Shown here piece by piece: positions 25,188-33,773 of a stretch of 34,065 bases of DNA. Where the stretch lies: contig JAOZOT010000006.1 in NCBI GenBank assembly GCA_029933115.1, forward strand, positions 1-34,065, read 5' to 3'. This DNA comes from Anaerolineae bacterium. GTDB lineage: Bacteria; Chloroflexota; Anaerolineae; E26-bin7. Under the pieces are notes generated by a model. The model worked only from the letters and a program-made list of their open reading frames with translations, was not told the origin of the DNA and did not search any database. Numbering within the stretch: the stretch's first letter is position 1; each line of letters opens with the position of its first letter. Both the position numbers and the translations under genes were made by a program.

Positions 25188-28100
25188 TCAGCCTAGGCTG
25201 GCGATGACGGAGAAAATAACTCCGCCCAGGCCAGCTAGCATCACCAGACTGGCCAGACCATAGGACAACACGGCAAGGCTCATTGATGCTCTGACCGCTG
25301 AACTGGCACCTATCCCGCGCTGATAACTGACAAACACGTTACCACCTAGCGACTTTCGCGCGCCATCAACCATCCTCTTAAATGAAAACCTGCCTCTTGG
25401 TCTGAGCTCAACAGTTACCTCAACCGGTGGATTTCGCAAGCCACGCGGCTGATGCACCACAACCTTGCGGATGCTGGCTGGTAGACCATCTCGAGCGGTG
25501 AACGCTAATGTATGTTTGCCGTAATCTCTCAACCGGCGTGTCCAACCTGGGCCTGCACCTTCAATCGTAAGCGTGCCTTCAGCGGACCAGAGGTGCAAGT
25601 ACATTTGATACGCCAGATAAGCTGATAGAATGGCGAACCACACACCCAGGATCGTCGGCAGCACCCACCACTGAGGATGGCGTCCGAGATGTACCCGTAC
25701 CGTTACGCCATCGGGCTTCTCGTAGATGTATGCCTCTTTCAGATCGCTCAGTGGATGAACGCGGATCTCACACCAGCCCAGGTCCCGGTGAGCATACCAG
25801 TTAAACGGTCCGTAGTCATTAAAAGAGGCCAGGTAGCGACCAGGGGCGCTGCCATGGGTCAGCTTGAGTGGGCCGGTGGTTTGCCCCTCGGGCGAGATGA
25901 CCTCTACGGCGAGGGTCGTTTCGGCCGGGTTTTTCTGGATCTGAGCAGGTGCAAGGGGCTTACCTGCCTCATCTGTTACCGCCACTTCAATTCCCAGTGG
26001 GCGGGGGCGCCAGAAGAGATCTCGCCAGGCATACTCCTCCGCTTGGGGGCGAGTCACGAGGATACGCACCAGGCTCATTGGCCGGATAGTGAAAAGTAGG
26101 GCTGTGTGGTCTTCTACCAGGGGGATTTTTTCTCCGATGGGGCTTTCTGCCTGGACAGAGACGGTCAGGGTGAAATCCCCGGCTTTCTGCGGGGTGAACT
26201 CGCCTGTCCAGCGACCCTGCTTTTCCACCGTCAAAGGCACTGCTTCCGTCAGGCCTCCGCCTTTCACACTGGCCTGTGCCTCCAGGCGCCAAGATGGATC
26301 CATCTGATCCCCCATAGGGTTGCCCGTCTGGTCAGCCAGGTAAAAAGTCACCGGCGCCGCGCGATACTGAGGCCACGGACTGGAAAACCCATCCCAAATA
26401 ACCCGGGGTGGCTGCACTTCCAGGCTGCCCATGTCTTCGTCGAAGGTTGTGAACTGCTGGCCTGTGGCCGGGTCCTTCACTTGGCCTAGCAAATGCACCC
26501 GATACTTGCCGGGGTGTGATGGGGTGAAAGTGCCCTGGTAACCTGCTTCGCCAGGGGATAAATCTATAGAGGTATCCTGACCGGCTATCGTAAATGTCAG
26601 GCACATCTGCACAAAGGCGGCCGATTCGGGAGGTACCTGTAAGGGAGCGCCACTGGCATCGGTCAGGACTACGGAGACCAGTACAGGCAGCAATGTCGTT
26701 GGCGTTCCGGCGACGTTCAGGTGCACCGTGGTTGGTTTTACCTCAAAGGTGGCCATCCCCTCCGGTGGCTTGCGGAACAACTCAAATGGCTCACCGTCTG
26801 GCTTCTGAGTGGTGGCTACAATGTTGAAGGCATATTTACCGGGTTGGGCGGGGAGATAGTAGGCTGTGTATTTGCTTTCTCCCTGCGGTGTCAGCACGAG
26901 ATGCTGGCTGGTGCCATCACCCTGTATCTCGGCTTCCACCGTCAGGCGGAAACGAAGATCGTCGTAAGGGGGTAATGCTCCTCCACGGCCGCTCAAAGTG
27001 CATTGCAAACGCACAGGGATATATTGTGGCACTGATGAGAGAGGATCACAGGCCGCGTTGGCTACAATCTGGATCATAAAGATGCGCAGGATGCCAGCGG
27101 AGACAGGCCGCTCGATAGTGATATAACCCGGTTCGGGATTGAGGATGGTGATGCTTTCAATATACCGATCTCTATCCTTCACGGTGGCGGTCGCCAGACC
27201 TTCCAGGAGCTGTCCATCCTGGTACATCTTCACCCGCACCTCAGGCTCTGGTTTATGTATGACAAATGTGATCTCTTGCAGATAAGGTGGCACAGCGATG
27301 CGGTCCTGCGTTTCAGGGATCTCTACGACCTCGCCTCGGGTCGTTTTCTTATCGGCCAGGCCGGGCTCGTTGACCGTCAACTCGGCCAGGATGCCCTCGA
27401 AGAAAGCCCACATGGTGTTGGCATCCACCAGTTCGGCATTATTGTGAGTCCAGTCACTCCAGTATCCTCGGACACGGGACCAATATTCGTTGCTGCGGTC
27501 GTTGATGGCTCCCACAAAGAAACGATAGCGTGGATAGGATAATTCATCCTGAATATACTTTGCCAGCATCTGACGGTACTCAAAGCTCTGGAATTCTCCG
27601 TCTCGGCAATAGGCCAGCGCTTCTTCGCCCATCTCTGGGCAACTCAGGTACCATTCCCCATCGGTAAGCATCAAAATTACCTGAAGATGCTCACCATCTT
27701 GCCAGGTCTGTTGCATCGCCTGTAAAATGCTCTTGGCTTCTCGGAGCGCGCTCAAGTGGTCGGTATTTCCCAGATTGGTTGGAAACGCATCGGCCGAGAG
27801 TTCCGATTGCAAACGGCTGGAGAGAGGTTGCCACTCGTCGGACGTGTCGGGGTCTATGATAGTCGGCGTGACAATGGTCACCGGGCGACTGCCAAAGTAA
27901 ACCACTGCGATCTGGAACTGTACGTCCGAGTCGTGGAAGTAATTGAGGCGGTAGCCAGCCAACCGTTCCACCATTTGTTGCAGGCCGCTGAAGCGCAGGT
28001 CGTTGGGATCATTGGCCTGGGGATGATCCTTACTGCCGTAGTTCAGACCACCCATTGAGCCTGACTGGTCAACCAGGAACACGACGTCCACGCCAGTGTA

Positions 28101-28214
28101 ATCCTGTTTCTCATCTTGCGCGCCAACTGTCAAGGGATTGGTTATCGGCAAAACTGAAAGCAAAAGACAGATACCCAGTATAAAGAAACCTCGCCCACGA
28201 GGATACGGCCTCAT
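25188..28214 (-). CDS. Signal-peptide VWA membrane protein with beta-sandwich ectodomain, 1008 aa
   Basis: Residues 1-32 are a signal peptide (cleavage near VGAQ). Residues about 40-280 are a VWA domain with a complete MIDAS start DQSGS (49-53), GNTDHLSAL as the probable second metal-ligand region, and LMLTDGEWY as the strand carrying a third acidic residue. Residues about 290-840 are several beta-sandwich units (for example PGKYAFNIVAT, PGKYRVHLLG, AGDFTLTVSV), which look like tandem Ig-like repeats. A membrane segment at about 849-872 is followed by a roughly 95-residue basic domain (877-972), predicted cytoplasmic, and a hydrophobic C-terminal tail (about 976-1008, one or two segments). 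The start has a GGAGGAG site. It lies just upstream of the soluble tubulin-like gene, so the cytoplasmic basic domain is a candidate tubulin-docking site. This mirrors the VWA-tubulin fusion at 15113-21286. Confidence 0.85.
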   Translation of the reverse strand: MRPYPRGRGFFILGICLLLSVLPITNPLTVGAQDEKQDYTGVDVVFLVDQSGSMGGLNYGSKDHPQANDPNDLRFSGLQQMVERLAGYRLNYFHDSDVQFQIAVVYFGSRPVTIVTPTIIDPDTSDEWQPLSSRLQSELSADAFPTNLGNTDHLSALREAKSILQAMQQTWQDGEHLQVILMLTDGEWYLSCPEMGEEALAYCRDGEFQSFEYRQMLAKYIQDELSYPRYRFFVGAINDRSNEYWSRVRGYWSDWTHNNAELVDANTMWAFFEGILAELTVNEPGLADKKTTRGEVVEIPETQDRIAVPPYLQEITFVIHKPEPEVRVKMYQDGQLLEGLATATVKDRDRYIESITILNPEPGYITIERPVSAGILRIFMIQIVANAACDPLSSVPQYIPVRLQCTLSGRGGALPPYDDLRFRLTVEAEIQGDGTSQHLVLTPQGESKYTAYYLPAQPGKYAFNIVATTQKPDGEPFELFRKPPEGMATFEVKPTTVHLNVAGTPTTLLPVLVSVVLTDASGAPLQVPPESAAFVQMCLTFTIAGQDTSIDLSPGEAGYQGTFTPSHPGKYRVHLLGQVKDPATGQQFTTFDEDMGSLEVQPPRVIWDGFSSPWPQYRAAPVTFYLADQTGNPMGDQMDPSWRLEAQASVKGGGLTEAVPLTVEKQGRWTGEFTPQKAGDFTLTVSVQAESPIGEKIPLVEDHTALLFTIRPMSLVRILVTRPQAEEYAWRDLFWRPRPLGIEVAVTDEAGKPLAPAQIQKNPAETTLAVEVISPEGQTTGPLKLTHGSAPGRYLASFNDYGPFNWYAHRDLGWCEIRVHPLSDLKEAYIYEKPDGVTVRVHLGRHPQWWVLPTILGVWFAILSAYLAYQMYLHLWSAEGTLTIEGAGPGWTRRLRDYGKHTLAFTARDGLPASIRKVVVHQPRGLRNPPVEVTVELRPRGRFSFKRMVDGARKSLGGNVFVSYQRGIGASSAVRASMSLAVLSYGLASLVMLAGLGGVIFSVIASLG

Positions 28215-28412
28215 ATTGCTCCTCCTGAATCAATGCTGTACAGGTGCCTTATGGTTAATAACTGGACACTGGCGTTTTTGCTCGTAGGGACGGCTTTAGC
28301 CGTTCAGAATGGTGAAAAGCGACTGAAGTCGCCACTACGAACCACTACATCTTGGGGTTATATGCAGCTTCTTTGCAAGATATGGTGGTATTCAAAATTC
28401 GCCAGACTCCAG
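28215..28412. other. Intergenic region between the phosphoesterase and VWA genes
   Basis: 198 bases without a gene. It contains a REP-like element (28282-28340) and two copies of the 11-mer GTTAATAACTG, at 28254-28264 and at 28412-28422, the second overlapping the phosphoesterase stop codon. No convincing promoter consensus is seen. The hairpins could terminate or protect transcripts. Confidence 0.5.
28282..28340. repeat. REP-like palindromic element with two mini-hairpins
   Basis: Terminal inverted repeat TCGTAG...CTACGA encloses two perfect small hairpins, ACGGCTTTAGCCGT and GCGACTGAAGTCGC, each with 6-bp arms and a 2-base loop. This compact layout is typical of repeated extragenic palindromes dispersed in many genomes. 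It has no coding capacity. Confidence 0.65.
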
Positions 28413-29282
28413 TTAATAACTGTGCTGCCGGGCAAGAATTTCATAGAGATGTCTGGGCATTGGCACTTTTGCAGCCTCAAATTCTCCCCGATTGTACGGG
28501 ATTCGTCGGAATTCCACGGTCCATTTCACCGTCTCAAGGACGGCGTAATAGGCTGCATTGGTATCTTTAACATTACGAGGGACGCCTACGCTTCCCGGAC
28601 AGATCATCGCCAGCCGGTCACCGTTCTCCAGCAAAGCCTTTGGTCCCCCCGCTGGCTCATATAATTCTTCTCCGGCTTCCCATTCCCATCCCCGTGGTTT
28701 TTCCCATTGCTTAGCCCTTCCGTGGGCTGGTATGTGAGTGTGCCCCACGACTATCAGCCGGGGAAGTGCCTCATCATGTAGTCGCAGAATTGTATCCAGC
28801 ATCAAGTCCGGCGGCAAAGACCAGGGGTTGCAATAGGCATTGGGGCCTATGTTCTCTGCCTCGTGAGGGTCTGCTGACAACACTGCGCCATGGGCAGCGT
28901 AAATGCCGGCGTTTGCCCTTTGCCAGGCAGGACACTCCTTCAATTTCTGGATCCGCCGGGCTGGCAGCCCGGCCTCAAGCTGTTTAGCGTGCCACAGGGC
29001 AACGAGACGCTCGTCTTCACCAGGAGCCAGGTAACGTATGGCTTGATCGCCCACATCAGTGCCTTTCCACATCTGTAGGGCAGCCAGGTCGTGGTTGCCC
29101 ATCAGCCAGACGGTCGGCTCCCATTCGTCCAGCAGATTGATACAGCTTATGGGCAGGGGACCATAGCCCATTACATCGCCCAAAAACCAGAGTTCATCTA
29201 CCCCCAGCTTTTTAGCATCCTCCAAAACGGCCCGCAGGGCTGGCGCGTTGCCATGTATATCCGCCAGCAATGCCACACGCAT
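28413..29282 (-). CDS. Calcineurin-like metallophosphoesterase (YfcE/MJ0936-type)
   Basis: A 289-aa soluble enzyme with all metal-binding motifs of the superfamily in order: ADIHGN (D8, H10), GDVMGYGP (D36), GNHD (N63, H64), AAHGA (H131) and VVGHTH (H181, H183). The D-x-H-G-N and GDxxGYGP form is typical of the small prokaryotic phosphodiesterase/serine-threonine phosphatase-like group (Metallophos_2 type). All expected ligands are present, so it is probably active; the substrate (phosphodiester, nucleotide or phosphoprotein) cannot be told. It starts 3 bases after the stop of the 1495-aa gene, with AGGGGGG upstream of ATG, so the two are one transcription unit. Together with the kinase-like gene, a phosphorylation and dephosphorylation pair is possible; this is inference. 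Confidence 0.9.
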   Translation of the reverse strand: MRVALLADIHGNAPALRAVLEDAKKLGVDELWFLGDVMGYGPLPISCINLLDEWEPTVWLMGNHDLAALQMWKGTDVGDQAIRYLAPGEDERLVALWHAKQLEAGLPARRIQKLKECPAWQRANAGIYAAHGAVLSADPHEAENIGPNAYCNPWSLPPDLMLDTILRLHDEALPRLIVVGHTHIPAHGRAKQWEKPRGWEWEAGEELYEPAGGPKALLENGDRLAMICPGSVGVPRNVKDTNAAYYAVLETVKWTVEFRRIPYNRGEFEAAKVPMPRHLYEILARQHSY

Positions 29283-29285
29283 TTG

Positions 29286-32200
29286 TCACGCCCCCCTGAT
29301 TTGTTGTTCGTATTTCTCCAGCCCCGGCCAATGGGGAGCCACCTCTCGCAGCCCCGCCAACCGTTCCAGGCAAAACTGTCGCTGTTCTTCCTTATCATTT
29401 CTTTGCCAGGGCCACCATCGGCCCTCCAGTTCTCTAAGAGCATCATCCAGTGCCTCTTTTTCGTCCAGGAATCGCTTTTGCAATTCCTCAATAGGCTCAA
29501 GAATATCTCTCGAACGATGTTGCCCGACTGTGCCTTTCAGCCAGAAACGCAGTTCGTCCACTGCTTGTTGCACGTCGTGATGCCAGCGATCTGCTTCGGC
29601 CAGTGCCCGGCGCAGACGATGACTGAGGGGCTGTTGTAATTCGGGGGGACGGCTTTCCAGGTGCTGCAGCAAGGGTTCCAACGCCAGGCCACCCCCCAGA
29701 CGGTTGGTCCGGCCACCGGCCTGGGCGCCTTCCAGGGCATCCTGGCTCAGTTGGATAGCCTCCTCAAAAGCAGCCTGGCGCACCAACTCAATAACGTGTT
29801 TGCGGGATTCGGCCTGCCACGGGCGCAAGGCGCTCTTCTCTACCTCGGCCCACCAGGTCTGGAACTGTTCCCACTGTCGCTGACGGGCCTGGAGTGATTC
29901 CTCTAGCTGCTCCCACGAGAGGCGATTGGGTTCCTTGATCAGGTGGCCGCTACGAAATCCGTATCTGTTTTCCCGATCCAATGACACTATCTGCCCCATC
30001 CGCGCCAGGGCTGCATGAAATTCCTCAGCCTGCACCAGGGTGTAGAGGGTTGCTGTTGCCAGCACCAGTTGATTTCGTTTCTCTTCGGCCTGGTTCTTTT
30101 CCTCAAACAGCCAGCTTACCGCCCGATGCCGCCCAAACCTGACCAGGTATTCTCGCAGGGGAGCGCCAACGTCGGCCCACTGCTCTTCAATGCCGACCTG
30201 GATGATCAGGGGGTTGATCACCTCCCAGGGAGCCTCCTGATAACGATCGGCGAGTTTCATCTGCTGCAACACTTCGGCTGCTTTCTGCCAGGCATCCCAG
30301 CGCACATCCACGTCATTATGCTCCAGATTCTGCCAGTAGTCCCGGCTCAGTTCTTTGCCGCCGTCTACCGGCAGCGGTGTCCGGGGGGATCGCAAGATAT
30401 GAGCGATTAATGCTGACCAGGGCACGTGTTCCCAACGGTTGCGTCCGTCGCGGCCAGCAGCAATCACCTGTTCCAGTCGCCCCTTGGCCTGCTGCTGGGC
30501 ACTCCATAAACCGAGTAAGGCTTCTCTAAAGCTTGCAACCTTGTCGTAGATTCGTCTGGCATCCTGATAAATGCCCGCTCCATCCTCCGGGTGTTCCTTT
30601 TCTGTAGCCCAGGTATAGCCGCCCAATAGCCCCTGAAGCAGAGCGGCCCACTCCTGCACATTCTCGCTCCATTGCAGTTGATGGCTAAGCGAGTCTAACG
30701 GCTCCAAATGCTTGTGTTCCAGGTCGTACTTGGGACCGTGGGTATCTTCAGTCAGTTGTTTCGCAACACCTCGCAATCGGCCTAGCGCACGGGTGATCTC
30801 ACGTAGGGTTGTCTCTCCTGCGCTGTCCTCACGGAAGAGAAAACGGATTTTGAGCCCCATTCCCCAGCGATCTCTCAAATTCGCCGCTGGCGGAGCGCCC
30901 CAAAAGGCCAGGTCTTCAACCGGAGCCCTGGTTTGACTCCAGCTTTCCCTGAGTTCGTTCAGCAGTTTCCGCTCCATGCTGGCGTACCAGTTGGAAATGC
31001 CTGCATTGACGCGCACCTGCTCGCCAAACCAGCGCCGCACTTCCCGCCATGCCCTGCGGGCTCTCTCCTGAAATTCCTGTGGGAGGGTGGAGAGCAGCTG
31101 GTGCTCCTTCTCTTGTCGGTGCATGTCTTGTTCGGTTTGTTTTAGCCGCTCGATCAGGCTGCCTTTGGTCTCCTGGGCCAGGCGATATTCTCTGAGGCTG
31201 GTGTGGGGCTGAAGCCGTTCGGCAATGCGGGCCTTTGCCTGGCTGATGTCGGCGACTGCCCCGGTTTTGAAACGCAGCGCTTCCAGGCGCAGCCGCCATT
31301 CCGCGATCTCCTCTGGCTGCTCTAAGCCAGCCCAGGCCGGGTTCTTCTCCCGGTCCGCTGCCTCCAGACGGCGCTTCGCCTGTTGAATATAGATACTTGC
31401 CCGCCTATGTTCCTCATCCTCTAGAAACAGCTCTGCCAGCCAGCACAGACTCTCCACATCGGGAACTAGACCGACCCATTCAGCCAGTTTTTGGCGCGCT
31501 TGGTCACGCTGGCCATCAACAATAAGCCTTTCTATCTCGTTGTACACCTGTTGGCGACGCACCTGGCGCAGTTTTGTCTCCAGCCGAATCCAGGCCTCAC
31601 CCCTGCTCAGGTTGGCTGCCATCTGATAATATTCTTCAGCCTGGGAATACTGACCGATCTGCCAGGCCTGGTCTCCCCACTCCTCGTAGATGCGCGGGAA
31701 TTGTTCGTATTGATAGTTTCGTGCTTTCTCCGGCTGCAGGAGGGCCAGTTGATTGACCTTCTCCACCAACGCGGCGTAAACCGGACGCCGCTCCAGATCA
31801 GCGATGAGTCCCTCAATCTCTTTTATAAGCTGCTCTGCCCACCCGGTCTTAATCTGGCGGTAAAGGTTTCGCACCTCCTGTTGCATGGGCGAGGCTTTTG
31901 TCCGCCACGCCTCCAATTCCTCAAGTGCCTGCGCATACTTCCCCTCTTTCCGGTAATCCAGTGCATCTTCAATGGCCTGGGAAACTGCGGCGGCATCCTC
32001 AGCTTGTTTCAGCCACTCTTCAGCCAGGAAAATATCCCCTTTGTCCGCTTTTTCTGCCTTTACCACCAACTGCCAGGCATCTTTGGCCCGATGATAGAGA
32101 CCTGCCTCCCAGTCCAGACGCCCTTGCAGGAAACGTTGCCGTGCCGCTATCCGTTCTTGAAAATCAATCAGTTCTGGTTTTCTGCCTCGCCCGGTTATAG

Positions 32201-33773
32201 CCTGGCGCACTTCGTCAGCCAGACGGTCTAACTCGTCTATTGCCTGGTGGATGGCTTCACTCTCATCGAGCCTGGTTGGGTCTATGGCCTGGAAGCGTTG
32301 TTCCCAATCGGCCAATAGTGCCTCAAGCGACCGGCGGGCCTGAACTGCGTAGCGAGCTCCCTGCAAGATCTGCTGGAAGCGCTCGGGGCGGCCGGCGACT
32401 TTGGCTTCCAGGTCAGCCAGGGCCTGAACTGCCGCTGCCAGGTCTGTATCTACCAGCCCTTCGATTTGTTCTGCCTCTTTATTTAATGCCTCAAAGAATT
32501 CCTGGTCGGCATCACACTTTCGCACCAGGTCTTGGGCCCGCTGAGCAATCTCCTGCAAACCCTCATCGCGTTCGGCGACTTCATGAACACGGGAGGCCAT
32601 ACCCTTGGCGTCCTCAAAGTCACCCGTCTGGCGCCTTTCGGCAACCCGGCGCAAGAGTCCTTCCAGATGAACTTTGAGCTTCGGGCGCATCTGATCGCGC
32701 GCTCTTTCAATTTCGGGTGCATAACTGTCTATGTTTTTTGCCTGGTCAAGCAGGCTCCAGGCCTCCATTATGTCCTTGCCGGGCTGCAGGGCATCTTTCA
32801 CCAGATCAACGGCCTGCTGACGACGGTCAAGGGCGGGTTCAATAGTCTCTTTGAAAAAGGCCTCTAATTCTTTTTTCTTCTTTAGAGTGAGGTACTCAAA
32901 ACCCAGCGCCTCCTTAATCCAGTCGGCGGCGGCCTCTGGATGGGCTGGCAACTTGGCCTGTGCCCGTCCCCGGTACTCGTCGGCTTTGCCCTCTTCGTAT
33001 TGAGCAGCCAGTTCTATCAGTCGTTGTATGGCTTCTGCAGCAGGCAAATACTCCTTTGATATCAGGGTTCTCTGGGACTTGCCGTCAATAACTTTCGTGC
33101 CCCAGTCATACCCAGGTAACTCGCTAAAGCCTTCTCTGTTCAGCCGGGACAGTTCTTCGATCAAAGGCTTGAAGTTGCCTTGGACTGCCTGAGTGGTACG
33201 CCATCCTTCCTCAGCGTAGGCCTTTTCTCGCCTCTGTTTTGTTTCCTTCAACAGTTCCTGAAACTGGAGGTTGTCATGGTATTTACTCGCTTTTTGCTGC
33301 GCCAGAAACAGGGCCTGGTCATATTGGTTCAGCATAAGAGAAGGAGCTTGCCAGAATGTTTCCAACTGACGACGGGTCTCTTCTAACTCTTGTGACACTT
33401 TTGCCTGCTGCCAGTGCGGCCGCCAGCGCTCGAGCAGAGGTTCTAGCTCTACAGGATTAGGGTGGATACTCTGCAGACGGGCCAGCGTCTCCTGGCCTGT
33501 GTCCAGAAGATTGGCCTGGATCAGCTCCTCCGGCTTTTTGGCCAATAGAGTTTCCAGGTCGTGGGTCAGGGCCTGCACGCGCTTCTGGCGGATCTCTTCA
33601 ACTTCCTGCTCCACGGCTTCAATTTGCCCAATGTCGTCTTCCGTGAGACCCGCAAGCTTGTAAGCATCCTGGAGCTTTTGCAGGGCTTCGTCAAAACGGT
33701 CCTGATCGGCCAGGGACTGGGCCTGTGTCAAGTAATTGCTAAGCATTTGTCTGGCATCTGGGTGGTCGCTCAT
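29286..33773 (-). CDS. Giant TPR/coiled-coil protein, 1495 aa
   Basis: A soluble, almost entirely helical, highly charged protein with no signal or membrane segment. Residues 1-420 are paralogous to residues 128-530 of the protein at 13524-15116. The remaining roughly 1075 residues continue with TPR-like helix pairs (for example YRKEGKYAQALEELEAW, IGQYSQAEEYYQMAANL, FLEDEEHRRASIYIQQAK) and long charged helices (EETRRQLETF in the N-terminal part, MHRQEKEHQLL further on), interrupted by a less regular section around RAPVEDLAFWGAPPAANLRD. No enzymatic motif is seen. The start is at ATG 33773 with GAGG about 9 bases upstream. It is the first gene of the cluster and is followed after 3 bases by the phosphoesterase. 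It is likely a cytoplasmic scaffold for the VWA/tubulin pair; this is inference from paralogy and context. Confidence 0.85.
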   Translation of the reverse strand: MSDHPDARQMLSNYLTQAQSLADQDRFDEALQKLQDAYKLAGLTEDDIGQIEAVEQEVEEIRQKRVQALTHDLETLLAKKPEELIQANLLDTGQETLARLQSIHPNPVELEPLLERWRPHWQQAKVSQELEETRRQLETFWQAPSLMLNQYDQALFLAQQKASKYHDNLQFQELLKETKQRREKAYAEEGWRTTQAVQGNFKPLIEELSRLNREGFSELPGYDWGTKVIDGKSQRTLISKEYLPAAEAIQRLIELAAQYEEGKADEYRGRAQAKLPAHPEAAADWIKEALGFEYLTLKKKKELEAFFKETIEPALDRRQQAVDLVKDALQPGKDIMEAWSLLDQAKNIDSYAPEIERARDQMRPKLKVHLEGLLRRVAERRQTGDFEDAKGMASRVHEVAERDEGLQEIAQRAQDLVRKCDADQEFFEALNKEAEQIEGLVDTDLAAAVQALADLEAKVAGRPERFQQILQGARYAVQARRSLEALLADWEQRFQAIDPTRLDESEAIHQAIDELDRLADEVRQAITGRGRKPELIDFQERIAARQRFLQGRLDWEAGLYHRAKDAWQLVVKAEKADKGDIFLAEEWLKQAEDAAAVSQAIEDALDYRKEGKYAQALEELEAWRTKASPMQQEVRNLYRQIKTGWAEQLIKEIEGLIADLERRPVYAALVEKVNQLALLQPEKARNYQYEQFPRIYEEWGDQAWQIGQYSQAEEYYQMAANLSRGEAWIRLETKLRQVRRQQVYNEIERLIVDGQRDQARQKLAEWVGLVPDVESLCWLAELFLEDEEHRRASIYIQQAKRRLEAADREKNPAWAGLEQPEEIAEWRLRLEALRFKTGAVADISQAKARIAERLQPHTSLREYRLAQETKGSLIERLKQTEQDMHRQEKEHQLLSTLPQEFQERARRAWREVRRWFGEQVRVNAGISNWYASMERKLLNELRESWSQTRAPVEDLAFWGAPPAANLRDRWGMGLKIRFLFREDSAGETTLREITRALGRLRGVAKQLTEDTHGPKYDLEHKHLEPLDSLSHQLQWSENVQEWAALLQGLLGGYTWATEKEHPEDGAGIYQDARRIYDKVASFREALLGLWSAQQQAKGRLEQVIAAGRDGRNRWEHVPWSALIAHILRSPRTPLPVDGGKELSRDYWQNLEHNDVDVRWDAWQKAAEVLQQMKLADRYQEAPWEVINPLIIQVGIEEQWADVGAPLREYLVRFGRHRAVSWLFEEKNQAEEKRNQLVLATATLYTLVQAEEFHAALARMGQIVSLDRENRYGFRSGHLIKEPNRLSWEQLEESLQARQRQWEQFQTWWAEVEKSALRPWQAESRKHVIELVRQAAFEEAIQLSQDALEGAQAGGRTNRLGGGLALEPLLQHLESRPPELQQPLSHRLRRALAEADRWHHDVQQAVDELRFWLKGTVGQHRSRDILEPIEELQKRFLDEKEALDDALRELEGRWWPWQRNDKEEQRQFCLERLAGLREVAPHWPGLEKYEQQIRGA

